Part shown: piece after piece, positions 17,465-23,915 of the stretch | Layout of the letters: every line of letters starts with the position of its first letter | Position numbering within the stretch: position 1 is the first letter of the stretch | Assembly (NCBI GenBank): GCA_016936255.1 | Contig: JAFGYE010000070.1 | Location: 1-64,000, forward strand | Source: Marinifilaceae bacterium | Lineage (GTDB): Bacteria > Bacteroidota > Bacteroidia > Bacteroidales > Marinifilaceae | DNA: 64,000 nt | Direction: 5' to 3' | Translations under genes and position numbers: made by a program | Notes under the pieces: model-generated | What the model was told of the DNA's origin: nothing | The model's database searches: none | Seen by the model: only the letters and a program-made list of their open reading frames with translations

Positions 17465-18487
17465 ATGACTGAACACAACAATGTTCAAACCCTAAATCAA
17501 TTCATCATCCAAAGACAATCCGATCATGCAGGAGCAAAGGGAGAATTATCCCGGTTACTTCATCATATTGGAATTGCATCTAAAATTGTAAACCGTGCTG
17601 TAAACAAAGCCGGACTGGTTGATATTTTAGGCGAACATGGAGATCAGAATGTACAAGGAGAAGATCAGCAGAAACTGGATGTTTTTGCAGACACTCACTT
17701 TATTGATGCCTTAAAAGCCTGTGGCGAATGCTGTGCTGTTGCATCGGAAGAAAACGAAGAAATCATTATTTTTGATGATGAATTGAGTAAACATGGAAAA
17801 TATGTTTTCGCAATGGATCCGCTTGACGGCTCATCGAACATCGATGTAAATGTTTCCATCGGAACCATTTTCTCGATTTACGAACGTCTTTCACCCAGGG
17901 GAGAAGTTGCCAAAATTGAGGATTTTCTTCAGGAAGGAACCAAGCAAATTGCTGCCGGATATATCATTTACGGTTCGTCAACCATGTTGGTATACACCAC
18001 CGGAAAAGGGGTAAACGGTTTCACTCTGGATCCATCAATCGGTGAATTCTGTTTGTCGCATCCCAACATTAGAACACCAAAAACGGGAACCATTTATTCC
18101 ATTAACGAAGGGAATTACATCAATTTCCCAATGGGTGTGAAAAAGTACATTAAGTATTGTCAGGAATATGATCAAAAATCGAATCGCCCCTACACTTCCC
18201 GCTACATAGGATCTTTGGTGGCTGATTTTCACCGAAATTTATTGAACGGTGGTATTTTTATCTATCCGCAAACCAGAAAAAACCCCAATGGAAAACTTCG
18301 TTTGATGTACGAATGCAATCCAATTGCTTTTATTGCTGAACAAGCCGGCGGTAAAGCTACCGATGGCACGCAGCGCATTTTAACCATTAAACCTACTTCG
18401 CTTCACGAACGTGTTCCGTTTTATACCGGATCGACCAATATGGTGAAGAAAACCGAAGAGTTTTTACACTTTTTCAACAATATTTAA
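17465..18487 (+). CDS. fbp: Fructose-1,6-bisphosphatase class I
   Basis: Hydrolyses fructose-1,6-bisphosphate to fructose-6-phosphate in gluconeogenesis. 340 residues, the normal class I length. The family signature [13 protein letters not shown] (metal-binding DPLDGSS) is near residue 118, preceded by ASEENEE; the sugar-phosphate site has [21 protein letters not shown] and [20 protein letters not shown]. It is monocistronic, with its own promoter candidate and a strong terminator. A heptad-repeat tract lies directly after the stop codon. Confidence 0.95.
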   Translation: MTEHNNVQTLNQFIIQRQSDHAGAKGELSRLLHHIGIASKIVNRAVNKAGLVDILGEHGDQNVQGEDQQKLDVFADTHFIDALKACGECCAVASEENEEIIIFDDELSKHGKYVFAMDPLDGSSNIDVNVSIGTIFSIYERLSPRGEVAKIEDFLQEGTKQIAAGYIIYGSSTMLVYTTGKGVNGFTLDPSIGEFCLSHPNIRTPKTGTIYSINEGNYINFPMGVKKYIKYCQEYDQKSNRPYTSRYIGSLVADFHRNLLNGGIFIYPQTRKNPNGKLRLMYECNPIAFIAEQAGGKATDGTQRILTIKPTSLHERVPFYTGSTNMVKKTEEFLHFFNNI

Positions 18488-18499
18488 TAAAAATAGTTG

Positions 18500-18534
18500 T
18501 GAGATCTTAGATAAGAGATGTGAGATGTGAGATC
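18500..18534 (+). repeat. Heptanucleotide repeat after fbp
   Basis: Five 7-bp units TGAGATC, TTAGATA, AGAGATG, TGAGATG, TGAGATC between the fbp stop and its terminator. The clearest example in the window of the TGAGATK heptad. Confidence 0.7.
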
Positions 18535-18543
18535 AAAAAAAAT

Positions 18544-18580
18544 AAAGCCACTTTCCGTATGGAAAGTGGCTTTTTGTTTT
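18544..18580. terminator. Bidirectional terminator between fbp and the scramblase-like gene
   Basis: A 13-bp perfect stem AAAGCCACTTTCC (18544-18556) with GGAAAGTGGCTTT (18561-18573), loop GTAT, T run after it and A run before it. The same stem recurs at 19431-19472 with a different loop. Confidence 0.88.
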
Positions 18581-18597
18581 CTTTACTTATTGGTCGC

Positions 18598-19185
18598 TTA
18601 TTCTTTTAAAACCATATCAATACACATTACCGCGGCAAGAATAAGAATTCTCATCGGATTATCTGCAGTCACTTTCTCATCAATCGCCAACATATAATTA
18701 TCTGCTGATGTAAACAATTCCTTGCCAATTCCAGCCCATTTTTTACTTACATGAGCAAACTCTGTTTCCCCTTTACTGAATTTAAAATCCCAGCTGGTCC
18801 ATTTTCCTTTAAGAGTGCACAAAATATTTTCAGTAGAATCAATAACATCAAATTTGCCACCTATTGAGAAAAATTTTTGTTTGAATTTTCCCAATAAATT
18901 ATCATTCTCATCAAAAACTTCAACTGTAGACAAAAAGAATGAAACACCTCGTTTTATTGTTAGTACTTTTTCACCTGAAACAGTTTTAATTTCAATATTA
19001 AAAGGAGTCATTCTCTTGTAATCAGTAAAGCGAAGCATCTTGGTGAAAAAACCAAGTTTTTCTTCCCTGCAGGTCATTATCATTTCCTGATTTTCAGGAT
19101 TGAAAATATCAAAATTATTTGCTGCTTTGAACATGCCAACATGTTCCTTCACGAAAAATGAATTTCGACTTAAAATTGGATTCAT
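18598..19185 (-). CDS. Phospholipid scramblase / LURP1-related (Tubby-like fold) protein
   Basis: 195 residues. The pattern LSRNSFFVKEHVGMFKAANNFDIFNPEN, followed by repeated strand pairs (EVLTIKRGVSFFLSTVEVFDENDNLLGKFKQ, then FDVIDSTENILCTLKGK) and a hydrophobic C-terminal helix, is typical of bacterial members of the scramblase/LURP-one superfamily, a 12-stranded barrel around one helix. The biochemical role of bacterial members is not settled; membrane or lipid association is an inference. It is monocistronic and flanked on both sides by copies of the same terminator stem. A 25-bp motif upstream is shared with the protease module. Confidence 0.7.
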   Translation of the reverse strand: MNPILSRNSFFVKEHVGMFKAANNFDIFNPENQEMIMTCREEKLGFFTKMLRFTDYKRMTPFNIEIKTVSGEKVLTIKRGVSFFLSTVEVFDENDNLLGKFKQKFFSIGGKFDVIDSTENILCTLKGKWTSWDFKFSKGETEFAHVSKKWAGIGKELFTSADNYMLAIDEKVTADNPMRILILAAVMCIDMVLKE

Positions 19186-19333
19186 ATGTTATTTATTTTG
19201 TTGAATGGTCTCACTCCATTTTGTAAGAGATGCCAAAAGGTTATCTTAATTTAATTTCATCGTTACTATTTTAGAGAAAAACACCTTGCCTGCCTGTAAG
19301 CCTTAAGCAATACTATTATCCATAAAATTTTTA

Positions 19334-19358
19334 CGAAAGTAAACATTATTTACAATCA
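19334..19358 (-). promoter_or_regulatory. 25-bp motif shared with 20868-20892, promoter-like
   Basis: Plus-strand block from CGAAAGTAAAC to CAATCA, identical at 22 of 25 positions to 20868-20892. On the minus strand it contains AATAATGTTTACTTTCG, where TACTTTCG is one base from the -7 consensus. It lies about 150 bases before the scramblase-like start; the other copy lies before the protease module. No matching -33 TTTG is obvious. Confidence 0.45.
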
Positions 19359-19430
19359 AGTATAATAATGAATGCCTAAACTATGATACTTTAAACCGAA
19401 TTTACAGAAGAAATTATTGTAACACACCAC

Positions 19431-19472
19431 AAAACAAAAGCCACTTTCCAATTGGAAAGTGGCTTTTGTTTT
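19431..19472. terminator. Long terminator stem, duplicate of the one at 18544
   Basis: A perfect 19-bp stem: AAAACAAAAGCCACTTTCC (19431-19449), loop AATT, and its complement (19454-19472). The inner 13 bp equal the stem at 18544-18573. T and A runs allow either orientation. It can end the minus-strand protease module arriving from 19576. Confidence 0.8.
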
Positions 19473-19575
19473 ACCATAAATATTCAGTTAGTGTATTATC
19501 TATTATCCTTCAAATAAAAAAACTATTGCAGAAGAAATTACACAAAACAGTACTTCATTACACAGTAGAACAATC

Positions 19576-20004
19576 CTATTGCATATAATGTGCACAAAAA
19601 ACATTTAATCCTGCTTTAAGAACTACAGCCAACGCTAATACAACAAACGGAGTACATAACGCTACAGCAAAGCCAAGTACACTTCCTATATAAGATGATA
19701 CAGCTGCAATTATAACCTGTGTCGACATGCCTGCTTCAGACTTCAATTGTTTAACTAATTTTATTTCTTCTGAATCATTGCAAACTAACTTAGCCACTTC
19801 ACCTAATATCAATTGGAATATATCTTTATCCCAATTATTAACACCTTTAGTTGTCAATCCAATAGCTGGCATATTTGAAATTTCTTGACCAATTACCTCT
19901 AATGCTATCCCATTTTGTTCTAAAATATAAACAGCTGACTTTAAAGAAACATCTAAATTATCAATGAAATCTTCGTATTTAAATTGTTCTAATATTTCTT
20001 TCAT
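19576..20004 (-). CDS. Small protein with a C-terminal membrane hairpin, partner of the protease
   Basis: 142 residues, family not recognised. The first two thirds are soluble and predicted helical (KEILEQFKYEDFIDNLDVSLKSAVYIL at the start; ILGEVAKLVCNDSEEIKLVKQLK in the middle). From about residue 94 there are two hydrophobic segments with short turns (QVIIAAVSSYIGSVLGFAVAL and FVVLALAVVLKAGLNVF). There is no signal peptide, so the soluble part is probably cytoplasmic with a membrane anchor. It starts three bases after the protease stop, so the two are almost certainly co-translated. A sensor, anchor or effector paired with the protease is an inference. Confidence 0.65.
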   Translation of the reverse strand: MKEILEQFKYEDFIDNLDVSLKSAVYILEQNGIALEVIGQEISNMPAIGLTTKGVNNWDKDIFQLILGEVAKLVCNDSEEIKLVKQLKSEAGMSTQVIIAAVSSYIGSVLGFAVALCTPFVVLALAVVLKAGLNVFCAHYMQ

Positions 20005-20007
20005 TTT

Positions 20008-20667
20008 TTATATCGTTTTTAATATTTCATCAATAATTGAACTAAAAGTTACATAAGTTACATTTGTATCACTCGCTAGCGGAATCTCTCCTATAGAGAT
20101 AACATTCGGAGGAGCTAGAGTTCCTCGAATAATACCACATAATGAACCGTCAGATCTTTTTACTACAGCAGAACCAGAACTTCCTTGTAAAGTTTGATGT
20201 GAAATAATCAATTCATCAATTTTCATTGTTTTCATAAATAACCTTCTTCCCTTAGCTGAAACATGGGCTATTGATACTGTTTCCAAAAATGAACCTAATG
20301 TTGAATAAGGATAGCCAATTACTAGAAGTTCCTCTCCAATCCCAATTTCATTAAAATTTGTATTTATCTTAGGAAACGATCCGCTTAAATCACAAGTCAA
20401 TCCTCTAAAAAAAGCTAAATCATGTATTGGATCAGTCTTTATTAAATCTACATCTATAGCTTGAGTTCCATCAAGAGGATACTCCTGCACCGTTCCCACA
20501 TTTCCCATATGAGGGGGGATAGAAATTTTAAACTCCTTATAATTTCCAATTTGGTGAAGTGTAGACACAAAAATTGGAAAGCCATTTTTGTGTCCAATTA
20601 AAACGGCACTAGATAATAGTTTATTATTTGATGCCAATGGTAATACTATCGCCATATCATTTTGCAT
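20008..20667 (-). CDS. Cytoplasmic trypsin-like serine protease
   Basis: 219 residues with a chymotrypsin-like fold and an intact triad: His38 in VSTLHQIG, Asp83 in DPIHDLAFF and Ser164 in LQGSSGSAVV. LLVIGYPYSTLG precedes the serine as in HtrA/trypsin-like domains. There is no signal peptide, no PDZ domain and no membrane segment, unlike periplasmic DegP/HtrA enzymes, so it probably acts inside the cell. It is 27 bases after a 36-codon ORF and 3 bases before the membrane-hairpin gene. Intracellular trypsin-like domains often occur in conflict or signalling modules; a similar role here is inference. Confidence 0.75.
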   Translation of the reverse strand: MQNDMAIVLPLASNNKLLSSAVLIGHKNGFPIFVSTLHQIGNYKEFKISIPPHMGNVGTVQEYPLDGTQAIDVDLIKTDPIHDLAFFRGLTCDLSGSFPKINTNFNEIGIGEELLVIGYPYSTLGSFLETVSIAHVSAKGRRLFMKTMKIDELIISHQTLQGSSGSAVVKRSDGSLCGIIRGTLAPPNVISIGEIPLASDTNVTYVTFSSIIDEILKTI

Positions 20668-20694
20668 TATTTCTTATTAATAAAATCATTTTAC

Positions 20695-20805
20695 TTATAG
20701 CTTCGAAAATTTTTTTACAGCTTCACGTGCCTGTTTTTGTTCTTCACGTTCCATTCTTCTTGCGGTAGCTCCATATGAACGTATCGCTCCTCTTAATGTG
20801 GTCAT
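20695..20805 (-). CDS. 36-residue charged peptide heading the protease module
   Basis: A short ORF with an ATG at 20805 and stop at 20695, 27 bases before the protease gene. It starts MTTLRGAIRSYGA and continues as an amphipathic, strongly charged helix rich in Arg, Glu and Lys, ending KKFSKL. It is too short for usual ORF cut-offs. The N-terminus looks like a conserved cap that may belong to longer proteins, in which case this could be a truncated version. Co-transcription with the protease is likely from spacing. Function unknown. Confidence 0.5.
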   Translation of the reverse strand: MTTLRGAIRSYGATARRMEREEQKQAREAVKKFSKL

Positions 20806-20867
20806 TTAGTTCGATATTTGTTTATATTTTATTCGACTATTGTATTCAGGTCTATTAAAATCAATCC

Positions 20868-20892
20868 CGAATGTAAACATTATTTATGATCA
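20868..20892 (-). promoter_or_regulatory. Second copy of the shared promoter-like motif
   Basis: The block from CGAATGTAAAC to TGATCA differs from 19334-19358 at 3 of 25 positions. On the minus strand TACATTCG stands where a -7 box would be, about 63 bases before the start of the 36-residue ORF. Confidence 0.45.
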
Positions 20893-21027
20893 GCGGAATT
20901 AAAGGAGTAATAAATTAGGCCTATTTATAATTAAGCAAGCTACCATAGTCCATATGCCTAAAGTTTGCAGGCTAGGGTTTTGTACCCAAAAAAGATGACT
21001 CTCTTATTTTTAAGGAAAGTATGCGCC

Positions 21028-21310
21028 GCAAGCCTGCAAACACCTCCCCATTTCGGTAGAGCTATTTCTACATGCCTGCAGCAACTGTTTTTTCCCGGTA
21101 AAATGTGCTTTGCAGGCGTGCAGCAACTATTCGACAGCTGTGAAATGGTGTATGCAAGCGTGTTTACCCTATTTTACTACAATCGAACATGTTCTGCAGG
21201 CATGCAGCAGCTATTCGATTTCGGTAGAGTTGGCTTTACAAGCCTGCGTACTATATTCCTCCGAAAAAAAGTATACGCTGCAGGCTTGCAGCGCATACTT
21301 TTCTGTATTT
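21028..21310. repeat. 42-bp tandem repeat array with palindromic core
   Basis: The aligned core (TGCAGCAACT in the best units) starts at 21035, 21077, 21119, 21161, 21203, 21245 and 21287: seven units at exactly 42-bp spacing. Each unit carries a version of the palindrome CTGCARGCYTGCAG, best at 21278-21293 and 21193-21208. Further degenerate copies seem to reach back to about 20965. Because 42 is 14 codons, reading frames through it encode 14-residue repeats (LQACxxY), and because the core is palindromic QAC appears on both strands. The array ends about ten bases after the stop of the orphan gene at 21320. Confidence 0.85.
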
Positions 21311-21319
21311 ACAATCGGA

Positions 21320-21985
21320 TTACACTTCGGGAGCAGCAACCTCTTCCTCAACCTTTGCTTTCGATACCGTTCTGGGGAACAAACGGTCGGCATATTTCCG
21401 GCCAAACAACTTTACCGCATCCAGATAATTGAATTCGTATTGTTTGCGCAAATCGGCCTGAGCCAATCCTTCATTTGCAACAGCCATTTCCACATTGGTT
21501 TTGGCTTGTTGCTTGTTGGATATTGCTGTTCGCACCTCGGCAATAGCTTTGGAAAGCGGTGCATATTGTGCCGCCAAAACGTGTTCTTCGCCCAAAGCTT
21601 TTATGCGTTCGGCAATTTGCTCAGCCTTATCTACTTCTTTGGCAAATGGTGCACGTACAATGTCGGAATACTTCCCATCGGGAAATAACATAGTAAAAAC
21701 AGGTCGTCCCGGATTGTTACGGTCGTATTGTTTGGCCACATCGGCCACGTTTCGAATGCTATCGTCCAATACCGCATCTCTCAGCATCAAATCATCATGA
21801 GCAGCATCATACAATTCCCTCTTTTTGTCGGTTTCGTCTCTTTTTTCTTTTAAAACAATAATTTTAGGGGCTATTGCCTCTGCTAAACCTTCTGCTCCTT
21901 TGGTTTGTTTACAAAGCCTGGTATGGCGATTCGAATTGTTAATGTGTACCTGCGACGACATTTTGTCGTTTAATAGTTTTGCCAT
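21320..21985 (-). CDS. Conserved-looking coiled-coil protein of unknown function
   Basis: 221 residues, family not recognised. It is strongly charged and alanine-rich with long helical stretches (LAEAIAPKIIVLKEKRDETDKKRELYDAAHDDLMLRDAVLDD; KEVDKAEQIAERIKALGEE) around a short region with VFTMLFPDGKYSDIVRAPF. There is no signal peptide or membrane segment. The layout suggests an elongated cytoplasmic helical protein. Its stop codon abuts the 42-bp repeat array, which lies in its 3' flank. An antisense ORF over its 3' half is only a shadow created by the repeats. Confidence 0.65.
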   Translation of the reverse strand: MAKLLNDKMSSQVHINNSNRHTRLCKQTKGAEGLAEAIAPKIIVLKEKRDETDKKRELYDAAHDDLMLRDAVLDDSIRNVADVAKQYDRNNPGRPVFTMLFPDGKYSDIVRAPFAKEVDKAEQIAERIKALGEEHVLAAQYAPLSKAIAEVRTAISNKQQAKTNVEMAVANEGLAQADLRKQYEFNYLDAVKLFGRKYADRLFPRTVSKAKVEEEVAAPEV

Positions 21986-22352
21986 TTCATGTTGATTTTA
22001 GTGAAACTAATTCTCTGTATTATTTTTGTAAATTGTTCCTACCTATACGGATCATAAACTATCATCAAGCTCTTCAAACTCACCAATCATCTCTGATCCC
22101 ACTCAATTCTTCTATATTATTTTTTATGATCGAATTTTTAAATTTAACAATTCGATTATTAAAATACACATAATTCTCTGTATTATTTTTCACAACTCCA
22201 TTTTAAACACTCATCAAGTCTCATCAGCAAGCTATTGACACTCCATCATCTTTGTTGTAATTTTACACAAGCACCCTACATTGCTTCCAATTCTCTTCGC
22301 ACACATATGTATATTTTAAATCCAATTCGTGAATAAATCAATATCAAAAGCA
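21986..22352. repeat. Intergenic region with a 20-bp direct repeat
   Basis: TAATTCTCTGTATTATTTTT occurs at 22008-22027 and again at 22171-22190. The sequences after each copy are loosely alike (ATCATCAAGCTC and CTCATCAAGTCTC), suggesting an old duplication of about 163 bp. No ORF was found. Confidence 0.6.
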
Positions 22353-22937
22353 ATGAAAAATACAGTTTACAAACTCTTAATAAGCCTGTTTCTATTTACG
22401 GTTCCCCTTATTACTTTCAGTCAAAACGGGAAAGTCATTATTAATGATATTGAGCTGAATGAAACTCAACTTACCAATCTTGAAAATGAATATGGCCTAA
22501 AACCCAAAGCAGGAAATTACTGGTACGACAGCAAAAGTGGTTTGTATGGAGTTGTTGGTTATGCTTCTTTCGGATTTATGCTGCCCGGACACGATTTTGG
22601 GGAATTAAAATCAGACGCATCTGCCGGCAATACAAGTGTAGTTGTTAACGGGCGGGAACTGCCCGAGAACGAATGGTTGGTGTGGAGCTATGTATTGGGT
22701 TATTACATTCAACCAGGCTTTTACTGGTTCGATGATCTGGGGAATGCAGGTTACGAGGGCAATCCAATTCCTACTGTTAATTTGTATTTGGCTGCTCAGC
22801 AGAACTATTATATGGGACAAGGCAGTGGCGGAGATAATTTCTGGTCAACCCGCTTTAGTGCCGGCAATTCCGATCAGGGCAATACCCGCGGCTATGTTAG
22901 TGTTCCCGGATACGGCCCTGTCGGTTATGGATTTTAA
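22353..22937 (+). CDS. Secreted orphan protein rich in Gly, Tyr and Trp
   Basis: 194 residues from the ATG at 22353, chosen because it begins a clean signal peptide (MKNTVYKLLISLF up to ITFSQ); a GTG eight codons upstream is possible. The mature part starts with IINDIELNETQLTNLENEYG, a short helix, then has KAGNYWYDSKSGLYGV and FMLPGHDFGEL, and VVVNGRELPENEW, ending in a glycine-rich YVSVPGYGPVGYGF. No catalytic motif is obvious. The NYWYD and GREL features suggest a small conserved extracellular domain whose name I do not know. It stands alone. Confidence 0.6.
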   Translation: MKNTVYKLLISLFLFTVPLITFSQNGKVIINDIELNETQLTNLENEYGLKPKAGNYWYDSKSGLYGVVGYASFGFMLPGHDFGELKSDASAGNTSVVVNGRELPENEWLVWSYVLGYYIQPGFYWFDDLGNAGYEGNPIPTVNLYLAAQQNYYMGQGSGGDNFWSTRFSAGNSDQGNTRGYVSVPGYGPVGYGF

Positions 22938-22938
22938 A

Positions 22939-23229
22939 TTAAACCTCCAGCAAACAAGTTAACTCGTCGCTCGTCATGCTGGGGATAAATTCAGTGATTG
23001 CATAATCTGCTAAATCATTTTTGTGAAAAGGATCTTTAGCCAGAATTTCTTCCAATTGTTTTTTATCCTTCACTGTTGAAAGGATTACGCCTCCTGTTCT
23101 CGGAACTTTTCTGCCCGAAGCCTGAAAATTTCCCAAAGCATACTGCTCTTTTAAATACTGAACGTGATTGTTCAATTCTTCTTCTACCTTTTCGATAGGT
23201 ACTTTGTAGGTTAATGAAATGATAAACAT
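22939..23229 (-). CDS. YCII-domain protein
   Basis: A 96-residue protein with the YciI-like ferredoxin-type fold: MFIISLTYKVPIEKVEEELNNH at the N-terminus, LGNFQASGRKVPRTGG in the middle and LAKDPFHKNDLADYAITEF near the end, including the conserved His and DPF motif. YCII proteins are proposed small enzymes or ligand-binding proteins; the substrate is unknown. It follows the VOC gene by seven bases and is convergent with the secreted orphan (one base between stops). Confidence 0.8.
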   Translation of the reverse strand: MFIISLTYKVPIEKVEEELNNHVQYLKEQYALGNFQASGRKVPRTGGVILSTVKDKKQLEEILAKDPFHKNDLADYAITEFIPSMTSDELTCLLEV

Positions 23230-23236
23230 GATTTTA

Positions 23237-23707
23237 TTATTTTTTTAATCTTAAAATTATAGTTTCAACAGTTTCAGGTGGTATTCCACTTTTTCGTGCA
23301 ATTTGTTTTATAGAAAGTCCTTCGTTTTTCATATTCATCACAAATACTTCCATAGGCTCTCCCACTTCAATCAGATGATTGTCGGGATCAAAAAAACGAA
23401 TGGACCTTTGTTCCCAGGATTCTTCATGAATTTCATGTAAAAACACTGTTTTTTTCAGTTTCAGTCTCTCACAAAACTCTTCAAGCAACTCCGTTTCAAA
23501 ATACAATTCGAATCGATTCAAATCACCTTTTGTGTTCAACTCTTTCTCAATAATATGATTTGGTGCCGGTTCCCAAATCGTTAAACCACTCTTAAATATC
23601 ACATTCTTACCAAAATCATGTTCTATTTCCTGATTAAGTACACGAATGTAGAAATCTTTTGATATTTCGATATCCTTTACAAATAGTACTGACGAATGAA
23701 ATTTCAT
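23237..23707 (-). CDS. VOC (glyoxalase/bleomycin-resistance) protein with a C-terminal helix-turn-helix-like segment
   Basis: 156 residues. Residues 1-115 form a vicinal oxygen chelate domain: SSVLFVKDIEISKDFYIRVLNQEI, FELYFETELLEEFCERLK and RSIRFFDPDNHLIEVGEP, with the usual final strand and Glu. Residues about 123-156 (NEGLSIKQIARKSGIPPETVETIILRLKK) look like a small helix-turn-helix. It is probably co-transcribed with the YCII gene. Whether it is an enzyme or a ligand-responsive protein is open. Confidence 0.75.
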   Translation of the reverse strand: MKFHSSVLFVKDIEISKDFYIRVLNQEIEHDFGKNVIFKSGLTIWEPAPNHIIEKELNTKGDLNRFELYFETELLEEFCERLKLKKTVFLHEIHEESWEQRSIRFFDPDNHLIEVGEPMEVFVMNMKNEGLSIKQIARKSGIPPETVETIILRLKK

Positions 23708-23780
23708 ATCCCTTTATTTTTTTTTTACTTAAAAGCAACAGATGTGCATGTTATCAAACCAACGACATTTCCTTTTGCCT

Positions 23781-23864
23781 ACTTTATACTTGGTTCTTTC
23801 CACTTGTTACTTCGTTCTTGGTTCTTGGCACTTGTTACTTGGTTCTTGGCACTTTTAACTTGTC
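23781..23864 (+). repeat. Heptanucleotide tandem repeat, ACTTGGT family
   Basis: Twelve consecutive heptads (ACTTTAT, ACTTGGT, TCTTTCC, ACTTGTT, ACTTCGT, TCTTGGT, TCTTGGC and so on; consensus WCTTGGT). The array ends within the -33 element of the mfd promoter candidate. Confidence 0.75.
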
Positions 23865-23888
23865 CCTAAAATATTTTCCCTAAATTTG
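23859..23888 (+). promoter_or_regulatory. Candidate mfd promoter
   Basis: CTTG (23859-23862), 18-nt spacer, TAAATTTG (23881-23888), close to the Bacteroidota consensus. Start of mfd follows at 23916. The -33 element is supplied by the last heptad of the repeat array. Confidence 0.6.
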
Positions 23889-23915
23889 CGAATCAAATAA
23901 TAAAAGAACAAGGGT

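Larger units (their letters stand above)
19186..19575. other. Intergenic region between scramblase-like gene and protease module
   Basis: About 390 bases holding the shared 25-bp motif (19334-19358) and the long terminator stem (19431-19472). No ORF was found in the rest. Confidence 0.55.

Noticed and set aside
20965-21310. CRISPR array
   Set aside because: Units are degenerate throughout and contiguous; there are no identical repeats with unique spacers and no cas genes.
20965-21688. Two overlapping plus-strand ORFs with 14-residue LQACxxY repeats
   Set aside because: They arise from the 42-bp array; the longer one runs antisense through the 21320 gene, and the reverse strand also reads QAC because the core is palindromic. 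No start region or signal supports translation.
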